From contig JASBVL010000034.1 of NCBI GenBank assembly GCA_029961075.1, forward strand, positions 24,242-88,241: a stretch of 64,000 nt of DNA, written 5' to 3'. Below are positions 41,703 through 51,036 of this stretch, piece by piece; the first letter of the stretch is position 1, and each line of letters opens with the position of its first letter. The notes beneath the pieces are model-generated. The model was not told where the DNA came from and did not search any database. It saw nothing but the letters and a program-made list of their open reading frames with translations. Both the position numbers and the translations under genes were made by a program. Origin of the DNA: Sphaerobacter sp. (GTDB lineage Bacteria; Chloroflexota; Chloroflexia; Thermomicrobiales; Thermomicrobiaceae).

Positions 41703-41993
41703 TGCGGTCATGCGTCAGGCGTCATACGTATTGCGTGGTGCGTGCTCCGAGGTGCGTGGTAGCGTCCTGCGTCCTGCGTCCTGCGTATTCGTGGTCCGTC
41801 CCCCCTCACCCCCGGCCCCTCTCCCCCACACGGGGGAGAGGGGAGAAGCACGGAACACGGAGGACGCAGGAGGACCACACCACACGAAATACGGAGCACG
41901 TACCACGCAACACGGGCCACGAAACACGCAGCACGCACCTCGGAGCACGCACCACGCAATACGCAGTACGCACCACGCCTGACGCCTGACGGA
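41701..41993. repeat. Composite intergenic repeat D (heptamer arms plus hairpin)
   Basis: Between convergent genes. The left arm (about 41708-41800) has heptamers such as GCGTCAG, GCGTCAT, ACGTATT, GCGTGGT, GCGTGCT, then GCGTCCT twice and GCGTATT. The centre is CCCCTCACCCCC plus the perfect hairpin CCCCTCTCCCCC/GGGGGAGAGGGG (about 41816-41843). The long right arm (about 41850-41993) has ACGCAAC, ACGGGCC, ACGAAAC, ACGCAGC, ACGCACC, ACGCAAT, ACGCAGT, ACGCCTG and others in 7-bp register. Confidence 0.85.
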
Positions 41994-42000
41994 TGGCCGC

Positions 42001-42031
42001 AGGCCGCCCGCTCACCCCGGCGGGGCGGCCT
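42001..42031 (-). terminator. Hairpin at the end of the sugar transferase gene
   Basis: AGGCCGCCC (42001-42009) pairs with GGGCGGCCT (42023-42031); the second arm overlaps the stop codon of the sugar transferase gene. Confidence 0.45.
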
Positions 42032-43523
42032 AGTAGGCGTTCTCGTCGCTCAGGATGCGCGCGAGCGTCTTGATCATGATCTTGATGTCGAACAGGAGCG
42101 ACCAGTTCTCCACGTAGTAGAGGTCGTACTGCGTGCGCTCCTCGATCGAGGTGTCGCCGCGCAGGCCGTTCACCTGGGCCCAGCCGGTGATCCCGGCCTT
42201 CTCGCGGTGGCGCGCCATGTAGTAGGGGATCGACTGGCGGAACTGCTCGACGAAGTAGGGGCGCTCCGGCCGCGGGCCGACGATGCTCATCTCCCCGAGG
42301 AAGACGTTGATGAACTGGGGCAGCTCATCGAGCGAGTAGCGGCGCATGAAGCGCCCGACGCGGGTGGGGCGCGGGTCGTTGGGGGTGGCCCAGACCGGCC
42401 CCGTCTCCTCTTCGGCATCGACCGGCATGGAGCGGAACTTCAGCAGGTTGAAGGGGACGCCGTCGTGCCCCACCCGCTCCTGGACGAAGAAGACCGGGCC
42501 AGGGGAGTCGAGCTTGATGAGGATGGCGAGCAGCAGCATCAGCGGGGAACAGAAGACGAGGACGGCGCTGCTGACCGCGAGATCGACCGCCCGCTTGACG
42601 ACCCGGCTCCAGGTGCGCAGCCCGGCAGTGCGGACCGTGACGAGCGGCAACCCGCCGAGGTCGCTCACGTTGAGCTCGTCGTTGGTGATGAGCCGGAAGA
42701 GGTCGGGGTAGACCCGGACGTTAACCGGCAGGTCCATGACCTGATAGATGAGCTCGAGCGCGGTGGTGTGCGGCGTCCCCTCCAGGGCCAGGATCAGCTC
42801 GTCGACGCGATGGCGGCGCACGACCTCGTGCAGCCGCTCGGTCGTGCCGAGGACCGGCGCCCCGTTGATCGTGTCCGGCGGCGCGCCCTCGCCGGGGTGC
42901 GCCAGGAAGCCGACCAGGTGGTAGCCCAGCGCCGGCATGCGGCGGATCTTGTCGTGCACGATGCGCGCGGCCGTGCCGGTGCCGACGATCAGGAGGCGAT
43001 CGACGGCGAGGCCGCGCAGCCGCACCTGCCCGACGACGACGGCGTGGAGCAGGCGGCCGGCGGTGACCAGGGCGATGGCGAGCAGCCAGCCGACGAGGAG
43101 GAGCCGGCGCGAGAGGACCACGTTCTCGTGGAAGACGAGCGTGTTGACGGCGATGGCGAGGAGCAGGCCGAGCGTCAGGTGGGTGCAGATCCGGGAGAAG
43201 GTGTCGAACCGGGACACGCCGCGGCCGCGGCGGTAGAGGCCGCCCGCCGCGAAGACGAGCAGCACGATGGCGGTGGTGATACCGAGGATGGCGAGGCTCT
43301 GGTGGGTCGGGAGCGCGCGCGGGAGCCGGAGCAGGCCGAGCGACACCGGCACGCGGTGCGCCAGGTAGGTGGCCAGGGCGAACAGGAGGGCATCGAGCGC
43401 GATCTGCGTGCCGAGGAAGATGCGCTCTGCCGTGCGCCGCCGGGCGGCTGCCGCCCGGCGTGCCCATGCCCAGTCTCTCGCCTCTGCTGCCGGGATCCCG
43501 GCGGGCTGGCCCATCTGCGTCAT
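42030..43523 (-). CDS. Undecaprenyl-phosphate sugar phosphotransferase (WcaJ/WbaP type)
   Basis: Polyisoprenyl-phosphate hexose-1-phosphate transferase of 497 residues that starts an exopolysaccharide chain. The N-terminal half has membrane helices and a CoA-binding-like domain (RLLIVGTGTAARIVHDKIRR). The C-terminal catalytic domain has the reentrant helix region VKRAVDLAVSSAVLVFCSPL, then FVQERVGHDGVPFNLLKFRS, RRYSLDELPQFINVFLGEMS, and IVGPRPERPYFV, with RREKAG-like HREKAGITGWAQVNGLRGDT. ATG at 43523. A GT2 gene lies 35 bp upstream in the same direction, so the pair probably serves surface polysaccharide synthesis. Confidence 0.93.
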   Translation of the reverse strand: MTQMGQPAGIPAAEARDWAWARRAAAARRRTAERIFLGTQIALDALLFALATYLAHRVPVSLGLLRLPRALPTHQSLAILGITTAIVLLVFAAGGLYRRGRGVSRFDTFSRICTHLTLGLLLAIAVNTLVFHENVVLSRRLLLVGWLLAIALVTAGRLLHAVVVGQVRLRGLAVDRLLIVGTGTAARIVHDKIRRMPALGYHLVGFLAHPGEGAPPDTINGAPVLGTTERLHEVVRRHRVDELILALEGTPHTTALELIYQVMDLPVNVRVYPDLFRLITNDELNVSDLGGLPLVTVRTAGLRTWSRVVKRAVDLAVSSAVLVFCSPLMLLLAILIKLDSPGPVFFVQERVGHDGVPFNLLKFRSMPVDAEEETGPVWATPNDPRPTRVGRFMRRYSLDELPQFINVFLGEMSIVGPRPERPYFVEQFRQSIPYYMARHREKAGITGWAQVNGLRGDTSIEERTQYDLYYVENWSLLFDIKIMIKTLARILSDENAY

Positions 43524-43558
43524 TCCCGGTCCTGCCGCACGTTCCCTTCTGCGACGCG

Positions 43559-44473
43559 TCAGGCCACGCGCTTCGCGTTGGCTGGTCGAAGCAGATTTCG
43601 GGCCAGGGCATAGCCGCCCCGGAGGACGATCCCGGCCGTAATCAGCCAGTTCAGCAACACGAAGGTGTTGGGCGCGTAGTGCTTACGGTGAAAGAGGTAC
43701 ATTGCGCGATAGAATTCCAGGATGAGCCGGTAACTCTGACGCGAACTGGTCGCGCCCTTGTAGTGCCGGGCGCGAGCGTCCGCATAATAGAAGACGCGCC
43801 AGCCGCACTGTTTGATGCGGTAGGCCCAGTCGAGGTCCTCCCCGTACATGAAGAACGATTCATCGAGCAGGCCGGCCGCGTCGATCGCCGCCAGGCGCAC
43901 CAGCATGTAGGCGCCCATGACCGAGTCGACCTCGTAGGTCTGGTTGGGGTCGAGATAGGTGAGGTTGTAGCGGGCGATGCGGGGGTGGTGGGGGAAGCAC
44001 CGGGCCAGCCCGGTCAGCTTCCAGAAGGCGCTGGCGGGCGTCGGGAAGGAGCGCCGGCAGGCCAGGTCGAGGCGGCCGTCGCGCAGCAGCACCTTGGGGC
44101 CGACGATGCCGGCCTCGGGGTGCTGGTCGAGGAACTGGGCCGTCTTGGCGATGGTGTCGGGTTCGACGAAGCAGTCGGTGTTCAGGAGCAGGACGTAGCG
44201 GGTGCGGCGGACGGGGCCGGGCGGCGCCTCGGCCAGGATCCGGCGCAGCGCGAGGTTGTTGCCCCCGGCGAAGCCCAGGTTGCGCGGCGAGACAATCAGC
44301 CGCACCTCGGGGAACCGCTCCCGGACCAGGTCGGCGCTGCCGTCGTGCGAGCCGTTGTCGACCACCCAGATCTCAAGGGGACGATCTACCTGGCTGGCGC
44401 GCACGTGCTCGAGGCACTGGGCCAGGAGGTCCGCCGTGTTGTAATTGACGATGACGACCGACACGCACGTCAT
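43559..44473 (-). CDS. Glycosyltransferase family 2 (rhamnosyltransferase-like)
   Basis: GT-A fold transferase of 304 residues. SVVIVNYNTADLLAQCLEHV and EIWVVDNGSHDGSADLV are the nucleotide-binding start; NLGFAGGNNLALRRIL and LLLNTDCFVEPDTI contain the metal-binding region; DESFFMYGEDLDWAYRIKQC is typical of rhamnosyltransferase-like GT2 proteins. A C-terminal hydrophobic segment (LNWLITAGIVLRGGYALA) may anchor it. The ATG at 44473 has no ribosome binding site, and the -10 ends eleven bases upstream, so the mRNA may be leaderless or nearly so. It precedes the sugar phosphotransferase gene. Confidence 0.92.
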   Translation of the reverse strand: MTCVSVVIVNYNTADLLAQCLEHVRASQVDRPLEIWVVDNGSHDGSADLVRERFPEVRLIVSPRNLGFAGGNNLALRRILAEAPPGPVRRTRYVLLLNTDCFVEPDTIAKTAQFLDQHPEAGIVGPKVLLRDGRLDLACRRSFPTPASAFWKLTGLARCFPHHPRIARYNLTYLDPNQTYEVDSVMGAYMLVRLAAIDAAGLLDESFFMYGEDLDWAYRIKQCGWRVFYYADARARHYKGATSSRQSYRLILEFYRAMYLFHRKHYAPNTFVLLNWLITAGIVLRGGYALARNLLRPANAKRVA

Positions 44474-45067
44474 AGCGCCGGTTAGTATGGTGGTTTTGCC
44501 GCTGATGCGCAAGTTTCCGCGAGGTGGACGCGCCGGCCCGGGCCGCGCAGCGGCCGCGACCCACCCTGCCATCCGGAGCGCCGTGAGGTCGTCCTGCGCG
44601 CCCTCGTGTCATCCTGAGCGCAGCGAAGCGCCTGCCCTGCGCCGGCCGCAGGGATCGCTGCGTGGGGTGGCAGCATCGCGTTTGAGATCCTTCGACTCCG
44701 GGCCGCTGGCGCGGCCCGCCGCTCCGGCTGCCACGAAGGCGCCCGACACCCCCTACCGTGATCGGTCCGGTGGGCCGTTCGGGGCGGGTCGCACGGCGCA
44801 CCGCCTGACCCGGCACAGCGGCCTGGGCGTCCTGGTCGGGGCGGGGCTGGTCCCCGCCCGCGCGGTGTCCTCCGCCACGGTGCGGGACCGGTCCCGCACG
44901 GCGCGTCGAAGGATCGCGCCACCGCCCCCGCGCCCCGCCCCGAGCGGAGAGCGGCAACGCGGCCACCGCGGGCGGCGCCGGGCGGCACACGGCCCGCCCC
45001 GACCGGAGGGCCGCCGTCGCCCGTCCTCGGCCGGGGCGGGGGCGGGCGACGCGCGGGTGGCCGTCGG
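44474..45067. repeat. Intergenic region with a 'GTCATCCTGAGCGCAGCGAAG' type repeat
   Basis: About 590 bp without a credible gene. At 44608-44630 GTCATCCTGAGCGCAGCGAA is followed near 44680-44700 by GAGATCCTTCGACTC. Such pairs are widespread dispersed repeats in several phyla and give rise to spurious proteins with CHPERSE motifs. GC-rich stretches such as GGGGCTGGTCCCCGCCC (44847-44863) form further small hairpins. The GT2 promoter is at the left edge. Confidence 0.65.
44484..44512 (-). promoter_or_regulatory. Promoter of the GT2/sugar transferase genes
   Basis: Minus strand: -35 TTGCGC (44507-44512), 17-bp spacer, -10 CATACT (44484-44489). Initiation would fall within about five bases of the ATG at 44473. 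Confidence 0.5.
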
Positions 45068-46996
45068 TCAGCCGCCGTAGCGCCAGGCGTAGTAGTGGCG
45101 CCCGACGTTGCCCATCTCCACCTGCCAGCCCGCCGGGTTGCTCGGCGTGTAGGTCAGGCAGCGGCGCTCGAAGCACTGCACCAGGACGTCGCGGACCTGG
45201 CCGGCGACCTTGGCCTTGGTCCAGTACGCCTCGGTGATCGGGTAGCCGGTGGCGAAGAAGATCGGGTCGAAGAGTTGCCCGTCGACGAAGCGCGCGCCGT
45301 CCCACACCGGGCCGCGGCTGTTGAGGTAGGCCCAGAAGACGTCGGCGATGGTGTGGTTGGTGGCCGGGACGAACTCCCGGGCGAACACGCCGCCCGGCCC
45401 GCCGCTGCCCACGTTGCCGTTGCGGTCGATGGTGGCGCGGATCTCGCTGCCGGCCGGGGTGGGCGGGGCGGCGAGGACGCCCTGCAGCGCCGCGTAGGTC
45501 GGGCCGTGGCTGTCGTCCGGGTCGCCGGCCACCGGCACGGCGGCCGGGGTGCGGTTGATGAAGCGGGCGTCGCCGACCTGCATCTGCCCGGTGATGAGCT
45601 CGCGGACCAGCAGGCCGTTGGTGACGTACCAGCGGGTGCTCTGGTCGCCGCCCGGGTTGGTCACCTCCATGCGGCTCTTGTCGTAGTACTGCACGGCGCG
45701 GCGGCCGCCGGGCGCCTCGTCGTACACCTCCTGCCGGGTGGCGAAGGGGGCCGGGCCCCAGATCCAGGTCCGCTGGGCCGCGCCCGCCGCGACCGGGCGA
45801 TCCTCGCGGTCCCAGACGCGGGCCCAGGCGTCGATGGTGGAGGTGGTGATCGGCGAGCCCTGCCAGGCGAGCCAGCCGACATCGGTGAAGGCGGTCTCGG
45901 CGCCGGTGGTGAGATCGCGCACGTAGGTGACGGACGGCTGGCCGTGGGGGGTGGCGATCAGGGCGACCCGGTCATGGTCGGGGGAGAAGCCGAGCACCAT
46001 GCGGTAGTCGTTGACGAGCAGGTGCTGCCGCGCGCCGGACTGGAGGTCGACGCGGGTGATGGTGGTCGGGTAAGTCTGGACGACGTCGACGAAGCGACCG
46101 AGCGGGTCGACCGACACGTAGCTGTCGGGCAGGGTGTGCGACGGGTAGGCGATGGGGAGGTTGGGGTAGACGCGCTCGCGCAGCGTCGCGAGGTTGATGG
46201 CGACGAGGTCGCGGCCGCCCGCGCCGTAGTCGAGGAAGAAGAGGGTGCCGCCGTCGCTGCTGGTGAAGAATGGCCCGCCGCAGGGGTTGGCCGCGCGGCT
46301 GGAGAGGCGCTGCCCGGCGCCGGTGCGCGTGTCGTGGGCGCGGACGGTGCCGTCGTCGGCGGAGACGAAGAGGAGGCGGGCGCCGTCGCCGGCCCAGGTG
46401 AACTTGCCGAAGGTGCGGGCCACCCCGGCGCTGGCGCCGGTGTCGGCGTCGATCCAGCCCAGCTCGCGGATCGGGCAGCCGGTGCCGTAGGGGTCGCTGA
46501 TCCAGCGGGTGAAGCCGATGCGGCGGCCGTCGGGTGACCAGCGGATGGCGTCGGCCCCGACGGGGACGCTGCGCTGGTAGCCGCCATCCCGATCGTAGAT
46601 GTGGACGGTGCCGCCGTCGATGATGGCCACCCGGCGACTATCTGGGGACCAGGCTGGCGCGGTCCCGGTGTGGAGCGCGCGCACACCGAAGCCGGGCGTG
46701 GGGGCCACCAGCGCGACGCCGGCACTGCCGCCGACTGGGCCGACGGCGGCCAGGCGGGTGCCGTCGGGCGACCAGGTGAAGCGGGTGTAGCCGCCGGCGG
46801 TGGTGAGCTGGATCGCCCCCTCGCCGCTGTCCTGACTGACCCACAGGTTGTTGGCGCGGTCCAGGTAGGCGACGAGCCCGGTGGGCTCTACGGTGGCGGC
46901 GGTGGCGGTGAGCGCCGGGGCGAGGGGCAGCGCGCTGAGGACGACGAGGAGTGCGAGCAGGCGTGCCATCCGGGGGGTGAACCTCGGTGTGCGCAC
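45068..46996 (-). CDS. Secreted WD40/TolB-like propeller protein with H-Y-Y-x-W-R-Y domain
   Basis: Exported protein of 642 residues. The GTG at 46996 follows GGAGGT; a signal peptide (MARLLALLVVLSALPLAPAL, cleavage near TATA) begins ten residues later. Residues about 35-400 are TolB-like propeller repeats (FTWSPDGTRLAAVG, PAWSPDSRRVAIID, IRWSPDGRRIGFT). Residues about 420-642 form the domain also found at 14436-16205: APGGRRAVQYYDKSRMEV, VTNGLLVRELITGQMQVGD, GYPITEAYWTKAK, CFERRCLTYTPSNPAGWQVE and GNVGRHYYAWRY at the very end. Function unknown. It is followed on the same strand by nothing recognised and preceded by a class A PBP gene. Confidence 0.78.
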   Translation of the reverse strand: MRTPRFTPRMARLLALLVVLSALPLAPALTATAATVEPTGLVAYLDRANNLWVSQDSGEGAIQLTTAGGYTRFTWSPDGTRLAAVGPVGGSAGVALVAPTPGFGVRALHTGTAPAWSPDSRRVAIIDGGTVHIYDRDGGYQRSVPVGADAIRWSPDGRRIGFTRWISDPYGTGCPIRELGWIDADTGASAGVARTFGKFTWAGDGARLLFVSADDGTVRAHDTRTGAGQRLSSRAANPCGGPFFTSSDGGTLFFLDYGAGGRDLVAINLATLRERVYPNLPIAYPSHTLPDSYVSVDPLGRFVDVVQTYPTTITRVDLQSGARQHLLVNDYRMVLGFSPDHDRVALIATPHGQPSVTYVRDLTTGAETAFTDVGWLAWQGSPITTSTIDAWARVWDREDRPVAAGAAQRTWIWGPAPFATRQEVYDEAPGGRRAVQYYDKSRMEVTNPGGDQSTRWYVTNGLLVRELITGQMQVGDARFINRTPAAVPVAGDPDDSHGPTYAALQGVLAAPPTPAGSEIRATIDRNGNVGSGGPGGVFAREFVPATNHTIADVFWAYLNSRGPVWDGARFVDGQLFDPIFFATGYPITEAYWTKAKVAGQVRDVLVQCFERRCLTYTPSNPAGWQVEMGNVGRHYYAWRYGG

Positions 46997-47151
46997 GCAG
47001 GACCTCCGAATCCAGTCAGTGTCGGGCGTCGCTCGCCCGCGCTCCGCGCCGCGCGCGGAGGCGGCAGGGCAGGGCCGGCCGGGACCGAACCCCACCCTGG
47101 GCTAGAACGAACGAGCTCGCGCGCGGGTTCCTTGGCGTGCGCCCGGGCGGG

Positions 47152-49548
47152 TCAGGGCCCGCGCCGCCCCAGCCCGACCGCGGCGGCGTACTCGTAGAGG
47201 CTCTGAAGGCCGCGGCTGGTGAAGTTGCGGCTCCGACCGGCGTCGGCGAGCGCGGCGCGGAGATCGGCGGCCTCCTCGGGCGTCGTCCGGTTGCAGGGGA
47301 GGGTCGGCCCCTCGCCGCGAACCAGCACCTCCGTGATGGTGCGCACGCCGGGGATGGGCTGCTTGCCGGTCGCGGCGCAGACGGGACCCTCGTAGATGCC
47401 GGGCGGGCGGGGGAACTCGGGCGGCACCGGCTGGCCGTCGGGGCCGAGCAGCGTCTGGGCGAAGCGGGGGTCGGTGTGGGCCGCGACCATGAAGTCGTGC
47501 CAGATCGGGGCCGCCCCCTGCACGCCGTCCAGGTACCGCGTCGGCCGGCCATCCGTGTTCCCGACCCAGACGCCGACCGCCAGGGCGGTGGTGTAGCCCA
47601 TGGTCCAGCCGTCTTTCCAGTCGTTGGTCGTCCCCGTCTTGGCCGCGACCGGCCGGTTGCCCAGCTCGGGCAGCGTCAGCGGGGTACGGGTGCCGAACAC
47701 CAGCGCCCGCGCCTGGTTGTCGGACAGGATGTCGGTCATCTGGTAGGCGTGCTCGGCCTTGACCACCTGCGCGCCCTGCGCCAGCGCGTTGGCCCGGTCG
47801 AGGCGGTAGAGCACGGTGCCGTGCTGGTCGGTGACCTCGAGCAGTGGGGTGTAGGGCACGTAGCGGCCGTTGTTGGCCAGGGTGGCGAAGACGTTGGTGT
47901 GCTCCAGCAGCGTGACCTCGCCGCCGCCGAGCGTGACCGCCAGGCCGTAGACGCTCGGGCCGCGCCACAGACCCCGTTGGATGCCCATCTTGTGCGCCAG
48001 GTCGATCATGTTCTGCACGCCGACGAAGGCGAGCGTCTGCACCGCGGGCGTGTTGAGCGAGTTGGCCAGGGCGGTGCGGACGGAGACGGCGCCGTAGCGC
48101 TGGCCGGTGTAGTTCTGCGGCTGGTAGTACTTGCCGGGCTGCCCGGGCAATGGCCAGCGCTTGTTGTAGTCGAAGATGATGGTGCCGGGGTTCCAGCCCC
48201 GCTCGAAGGCGGCCAGGTAGGTCACCGGCTTGATCGAGGAGCCGGGCTGGCGGAACTGGACGGCGACGTTCACCTGGCCGTCGATGGATTCGTTGTAGTA
48301 GTCGGCGCTGCCGACCATGGCGACGATCTCGCCGCTCCAGGGCAGCATGGCGACCAGCGCGCCGTTGTTGGCGTCCCACGGGCGCAGCCGCGCGACCTGC
48401 TCGCTCACGATGCGCTGGGCGGCCTCCTGCAGGCCGAGGTCGAGGGTGGTGCGGACGACGAGCCCGCCCCGGTAGAGGGTCGCGGCCCCGAACTTCTGCT
48501 CCAGGTAGGAGCGCACGAAGTTGACGAAGTGCGGTGCGCGCAAGACCTGGTTGCGGTTGTTGTCGATCTGGAGGTTGAGCGGCTCGGCGTAGGCCGCGTC
48601 GGCCTCCGCCTGCGTGATCATGCCCTGCTCGACCATCTGCTCGAGCACGTAGCGCTGGCGGGCCTTGGCCAGCTCGAAGTTCTGGGCCGGGTCGTAGAGG
48701 CTCGGCGCCTGGGGCAGGCCGGCCAGCAGGGCCGCCTCGGCCAGCGTCAGCTCCCAGGGGTGCTTGTTGAAGTAGGTCTCGGCGGCGGCGTCGATGCCGT
48801 AGGCGCGCTGCCCGTAGTAGACGTTGTTGAGGTACATCTCCAGGATCTGCTCTTTGCTGTAGTGGCGCGTGTACTGGTAGGCCACCACCGCCTCGCGGAT
48901 CTTCCGGACGTAGCTGCGCTCGAAGCCGATGGTGTCGGGGTGGAGGAGGCGGACGAGCTGCTGGGTGATGGTCGAGGCGCCGGAGGGCGGGCCCCCCTGG
49001 AGGTTGAGCACGAAGCTGCGCGTGATGGCGACGGGGTCGAAGCCCGGGTTGCTCCAGAAGGTGGCGTCTTCGGCAGCGACCGTGGCGTCGAAGATCCAGG
49101 CGCGATGCGGCGCGTTGGGGTCGCTCTGCTGCTGGGTGATGTGGTCCCGGATCTCCTGGTAGCTGACCGGGGTGCGCCAGCCGGTCTGCGGGTCGGAGAG
49201 CTGATTGAGCAGGACCCAATTCCGGTCGTAGATCTTGGTGGTGGCGAAGGGGAGGCCGTTGGCCTCCTCCACCGACGGGAGGTCCTGGGTGATGGTCGAC
49301 CAGGCGACGGCGGCCGCGGCGGCGGTGCTGCCGAGGACGACGACCAGGACGCCGACGGCCGCCAGCGCGAAGGCGGCGAGGATCCGGAGTGCGTTGGCGG
49401 TGGCGGCAGGAGGTCGCCGCCGCAGGCGCCGCAGCAGGTGGGGCGGGAGCGCGCGATGGCCGCGCCGACCCGGCCGCGCGTAGAGCAGGCTGCGCGGGCG
49501 ATGGGTCGGACGCCGGCCCCCAGTCCGCCCGTGGCCGTTGCCGGTCAT
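47152..49548 (-). CDS. Class A penicillin-binding protein (transglycosylase/transpeptidase)
   Basis: Bifunctional peptidoglycan synthase of 798 residues. A basic cytoplasmic N-terminus of about 50 residues is followed by one membrane helix (ALAAVGVLVVVLGSTAAAAA). The transglycosylase domain has its catalytic E160 in VAAEDATFWSNPGFDP, then GASTITQQLVR and LEMYLNNVYYGQRAYGID. The transpeptidase domain has S437-x-x-K (GSSIKPVTYLAAF), SxN (ANSLNTPAV) and KTGTTNDWKDGW. ATG at 49548. It acts at the outer face of the membrane. The presence of a PBP fits a peptidoglycan-containing Thermomicrobia-type wall. Confidence 0.95.
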   Translation of the reverse strand: MTGNGHGRTGGRRPTHRPRSLLYARPGRRGHRALPPHLLRRLRRRPPAATANALRILAAFALAAVGVLVVVLGSTAAAAAVAWSTITQDLPSVEEANGLPFATTKIYDRNWVLLNQLSDPQTGWRTPVSYQEIRDHITQQQSDPNAPHRAWIFDATVAAEDATFWSNPGFDPVAITRSFVLNLQGGPPSGASTITQQLVRLLHPDTIGFERSYVRKIREAVVAYQYTRHYSKEQILEMYLNNVYYGQRAYGIDAAAETYFNKHPWELTLAEAALLAGLPQAPSLYDPAQNFELAKARQRYVLEQMVEQGMITQAEADAAYAEPLNLQIDNNRNQVLRAPHFVNFVRSYLEQKFGAATLYRGGLVVRTTLDLGLQEAAQRIVSEQVARLRPWDANNGALVAMLPWSGEIVAMVGSADYYNESIDGQVNVAVQFRQPGSSIKPVTYLAAFERGWNPGTIIFDYNKRWPLPGQPGKYYQPQNYTGQRYGAVSVRTALANSLNTPAVQTLAFVGVQNMIDLAHKMGIQRGLWRGPSVYGLAVTLGGGEVTLLEHTNVFATLANNGRYVPYTPLLEVTDQHGTVLYRLDRANALAQGAQVVKAEHAYQMTDILSDNQARALVFGTRTPLTLPELGNRPVAAKTGTTNDWKDGWTMGYTTALAVGVWVGNTDGRPTRYLDGVQGAAPIWHDFMVAAHTDPRFAQTLLGPDGQPVPPEFPRPPGIYEGPVCAATGKQPIPGVRTITEVLVRGEGPTLPCNRTTPEEAADLRAALADAGRSRNFTSRGLQSLYEYAAAVGLGRRGP

Positions 49549-49605
49549 GATGCCTGCCTTCCCAGCGTCTCCCTCGCAGCGGCGGCGGGAGCGGGGACGA
49601 CAGGC

Positions 49606-50868
49606 TCAGCCGGTCGCCACCTCGTCCAGTCGCCGCTGCAGGTAGGCTCGTTCCGCTTCGTTGGCCGCAAGTTCGAGCGCGGTGCGATAGGCTGCGGCGG
49701 CCTCCTGCCGCCGTCCCAGCCGCCGCAGCAGGTCGGCGCGAGCGGCGTGGTAGTGGTGATAGCCGTCTAACCGTTGACTGGCTGCCAGGCGGTCCAGCAG
49801 CCGCAACCCAATCTCGCACCCCTCGGACAGGGCCACCGCGACCGCGCGGTTGAGCTCGACCACCGGTGATGGCGCCAGGCGTGCCAGCACGCCGTAGAGG
49901 GCGGCGATCTGTCGCCAGTCGGTGTCGGCGGGGGTGGCGGCCTGGGCGTGGAGCGCCGCGATGGCCGCCTGCACCTGGTACGGCCCCGGGCGACGCATCC
50001 GCAGTGCCCGCTCCAGCAGGCTGACCCCCTCGTCGATCTCGGCCCGGTCCCACTGCGAGCGATCCTGCTCCTCGAGGACGACGACCTCGCCCGCCGGACC
50101 GACCCGCGCCTCGCGGCGCGAGTCATGCAGCAGCATCAGTGCCAACAACCCGAGCACCTCCGGCTCGTCAGGCATCAGTTCTGCCAGGATGCGGCCCAGC
50201 CGGATCGCCTTCGCGCAGAGCGAGCGGCGCAGGAGCGCCTCGCCCGCGGTGGCCGTGTAGCCCTCGTTGAAGATCAGGTAGAGCACGCTGAGGACCGCGT
50301 GCAGCCGCTCCGGCAGGTCCTCGGCGGGCGGCACGCGATAGGGGATTCGCGCCTCGCGGATCTTGCGCTTGGCCCGCACCAGCCGCTGCGCCATGGTGGC
50401 TTCGGGCACGAGGAAGGCCCGCGCGATCTCGGACGTCGTCAGGCCACCGAGGGTGCGCAGGGCCAGCGCCACCTGGGCCTCGACGCGCAGCGCCGGATGG
50501 CAGCAGGTGAAGATCAGCCGCAGCCGGTCGTCGGGCACGGCCGGGTCCGGGGCCTCGTCGAACAGGGCCGCCACCTCCTCCTCGCGAGCGCGCGCCGCCA
50601 CCGCCTCCTCCCGGGCCAGCGCCGCGTACTTGGTCGCCTGGACCCGCTCGCGGCGCAGGCGGTCGATCGCCTTGCGCCGCGCGGCGGTGGTGATCCAGGC
50701 GGCCGGGTTGGCGGGCACGCCGTCGCGCGGCCAGCGCTCGAGCGCGAGGGTGAGCGCGTCCTGCATCGCCTCCTCGGCCAGGTCGAAATCGCCCACCTGG
50801 CGGATCAAGGTGGCGAGGATGCGGCCCGACTCGCGCCGGAAGACCTCGGCGACCGCCGCATGCGTCAT
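49606..50868 (-). CDS. ECF sigma factor with C-terminal TPR-like extension (ECF42/SigJ-like)
   Basis: RNA polymerase sigma factor of 420 residues. Region 2 includes [20 protein letters not shown] and [19 protein letters not shown]; region 4 includes [20 protein letters not shown], then [16 protein letters not shown]. The large C-terminal part (about 190-420) with [16 protein letters not shown] and [15 protein letters not shown] is the extension of the ECF42 group, which works without a classical anti-sigma factor. The upstream DGPF-domain gene is the usual ECF42 partner. The ATG at 50868 lies inside a heptamer array and has no normal ribosome binding site. Confidence 0.92.
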   Translation of the reverse strand: MTHAAVAEVFRRESGRILATLIRQVGDFDLAEEAMQDALTLALERWPRDGVPANPAAWITTAARRKAIDRLRRERVQATKYAALAREEAVAARAREEEVAALFDEAPDPAVPDDRLRLIFTCCHPALRVEAQVALALRTLGGLTTSEIARAFLVPEATMAQRLVRAKRKIREARIPYRVPPAEDLPERLHAVLSVLYLIFNEGYTATAGEALLRRSLCAKAIRLGRILAELMPDEPEVLGLLALMLLHDSRREARVGPAGEVVVLEEQDRSQWDRAEIDEGVSLLERALRMRRPGPYQVQAAIAALHAQAATPADTDWRQIAALYGVLARLAPSPVVELNRAVAVALSEGCEIGLRLLDRLAASQRLDGYHHYHAARADLLRRLGRRQEAAAAYRTALELAANEAERAYLQRRLDEVATG

Positions 50869-50918
50869 GCGTGATGCGTCACCCGGGATGCGGGATGCGC
50901 GCTCCGTGACCGTCAGCC
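50858..50918. repeat. Short heptamer array overlapping the sigma-factor start
   Basis: GCATGCG, then GCGTCAT, GCGTGAT, GCGTCAC, CCGGGAT, GCGGGAT, GCGCGCT, CCGTGAC in 7-bp steps, the same unit as in the composite repeats but with one arm only and no hairpin. The start codon of the ECF sigma gene (50866-50868) and its leader lie within it. Confidence 0.65.
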
Positions 50919-51036
50919 TTCAGCCAGCGGCCGTACCCCCCAGGGGTGCCGGCCCCGCGGGCTGCGCGCGGGGCCGGTTGCGCGAGCGGGACACACGGCG
51001 AGGGCAGTGGACGGCCCACGGAGCGCGCCCGCGGTC

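Noticed and set aside
44445..45080. Possible 211-residue protein containing CHPERSE
   Set aside because: CHPERSE-type peptides are known artefacts of translating the dispersed GTCATCCTGAGCG repeat; no other coding evidence exists.
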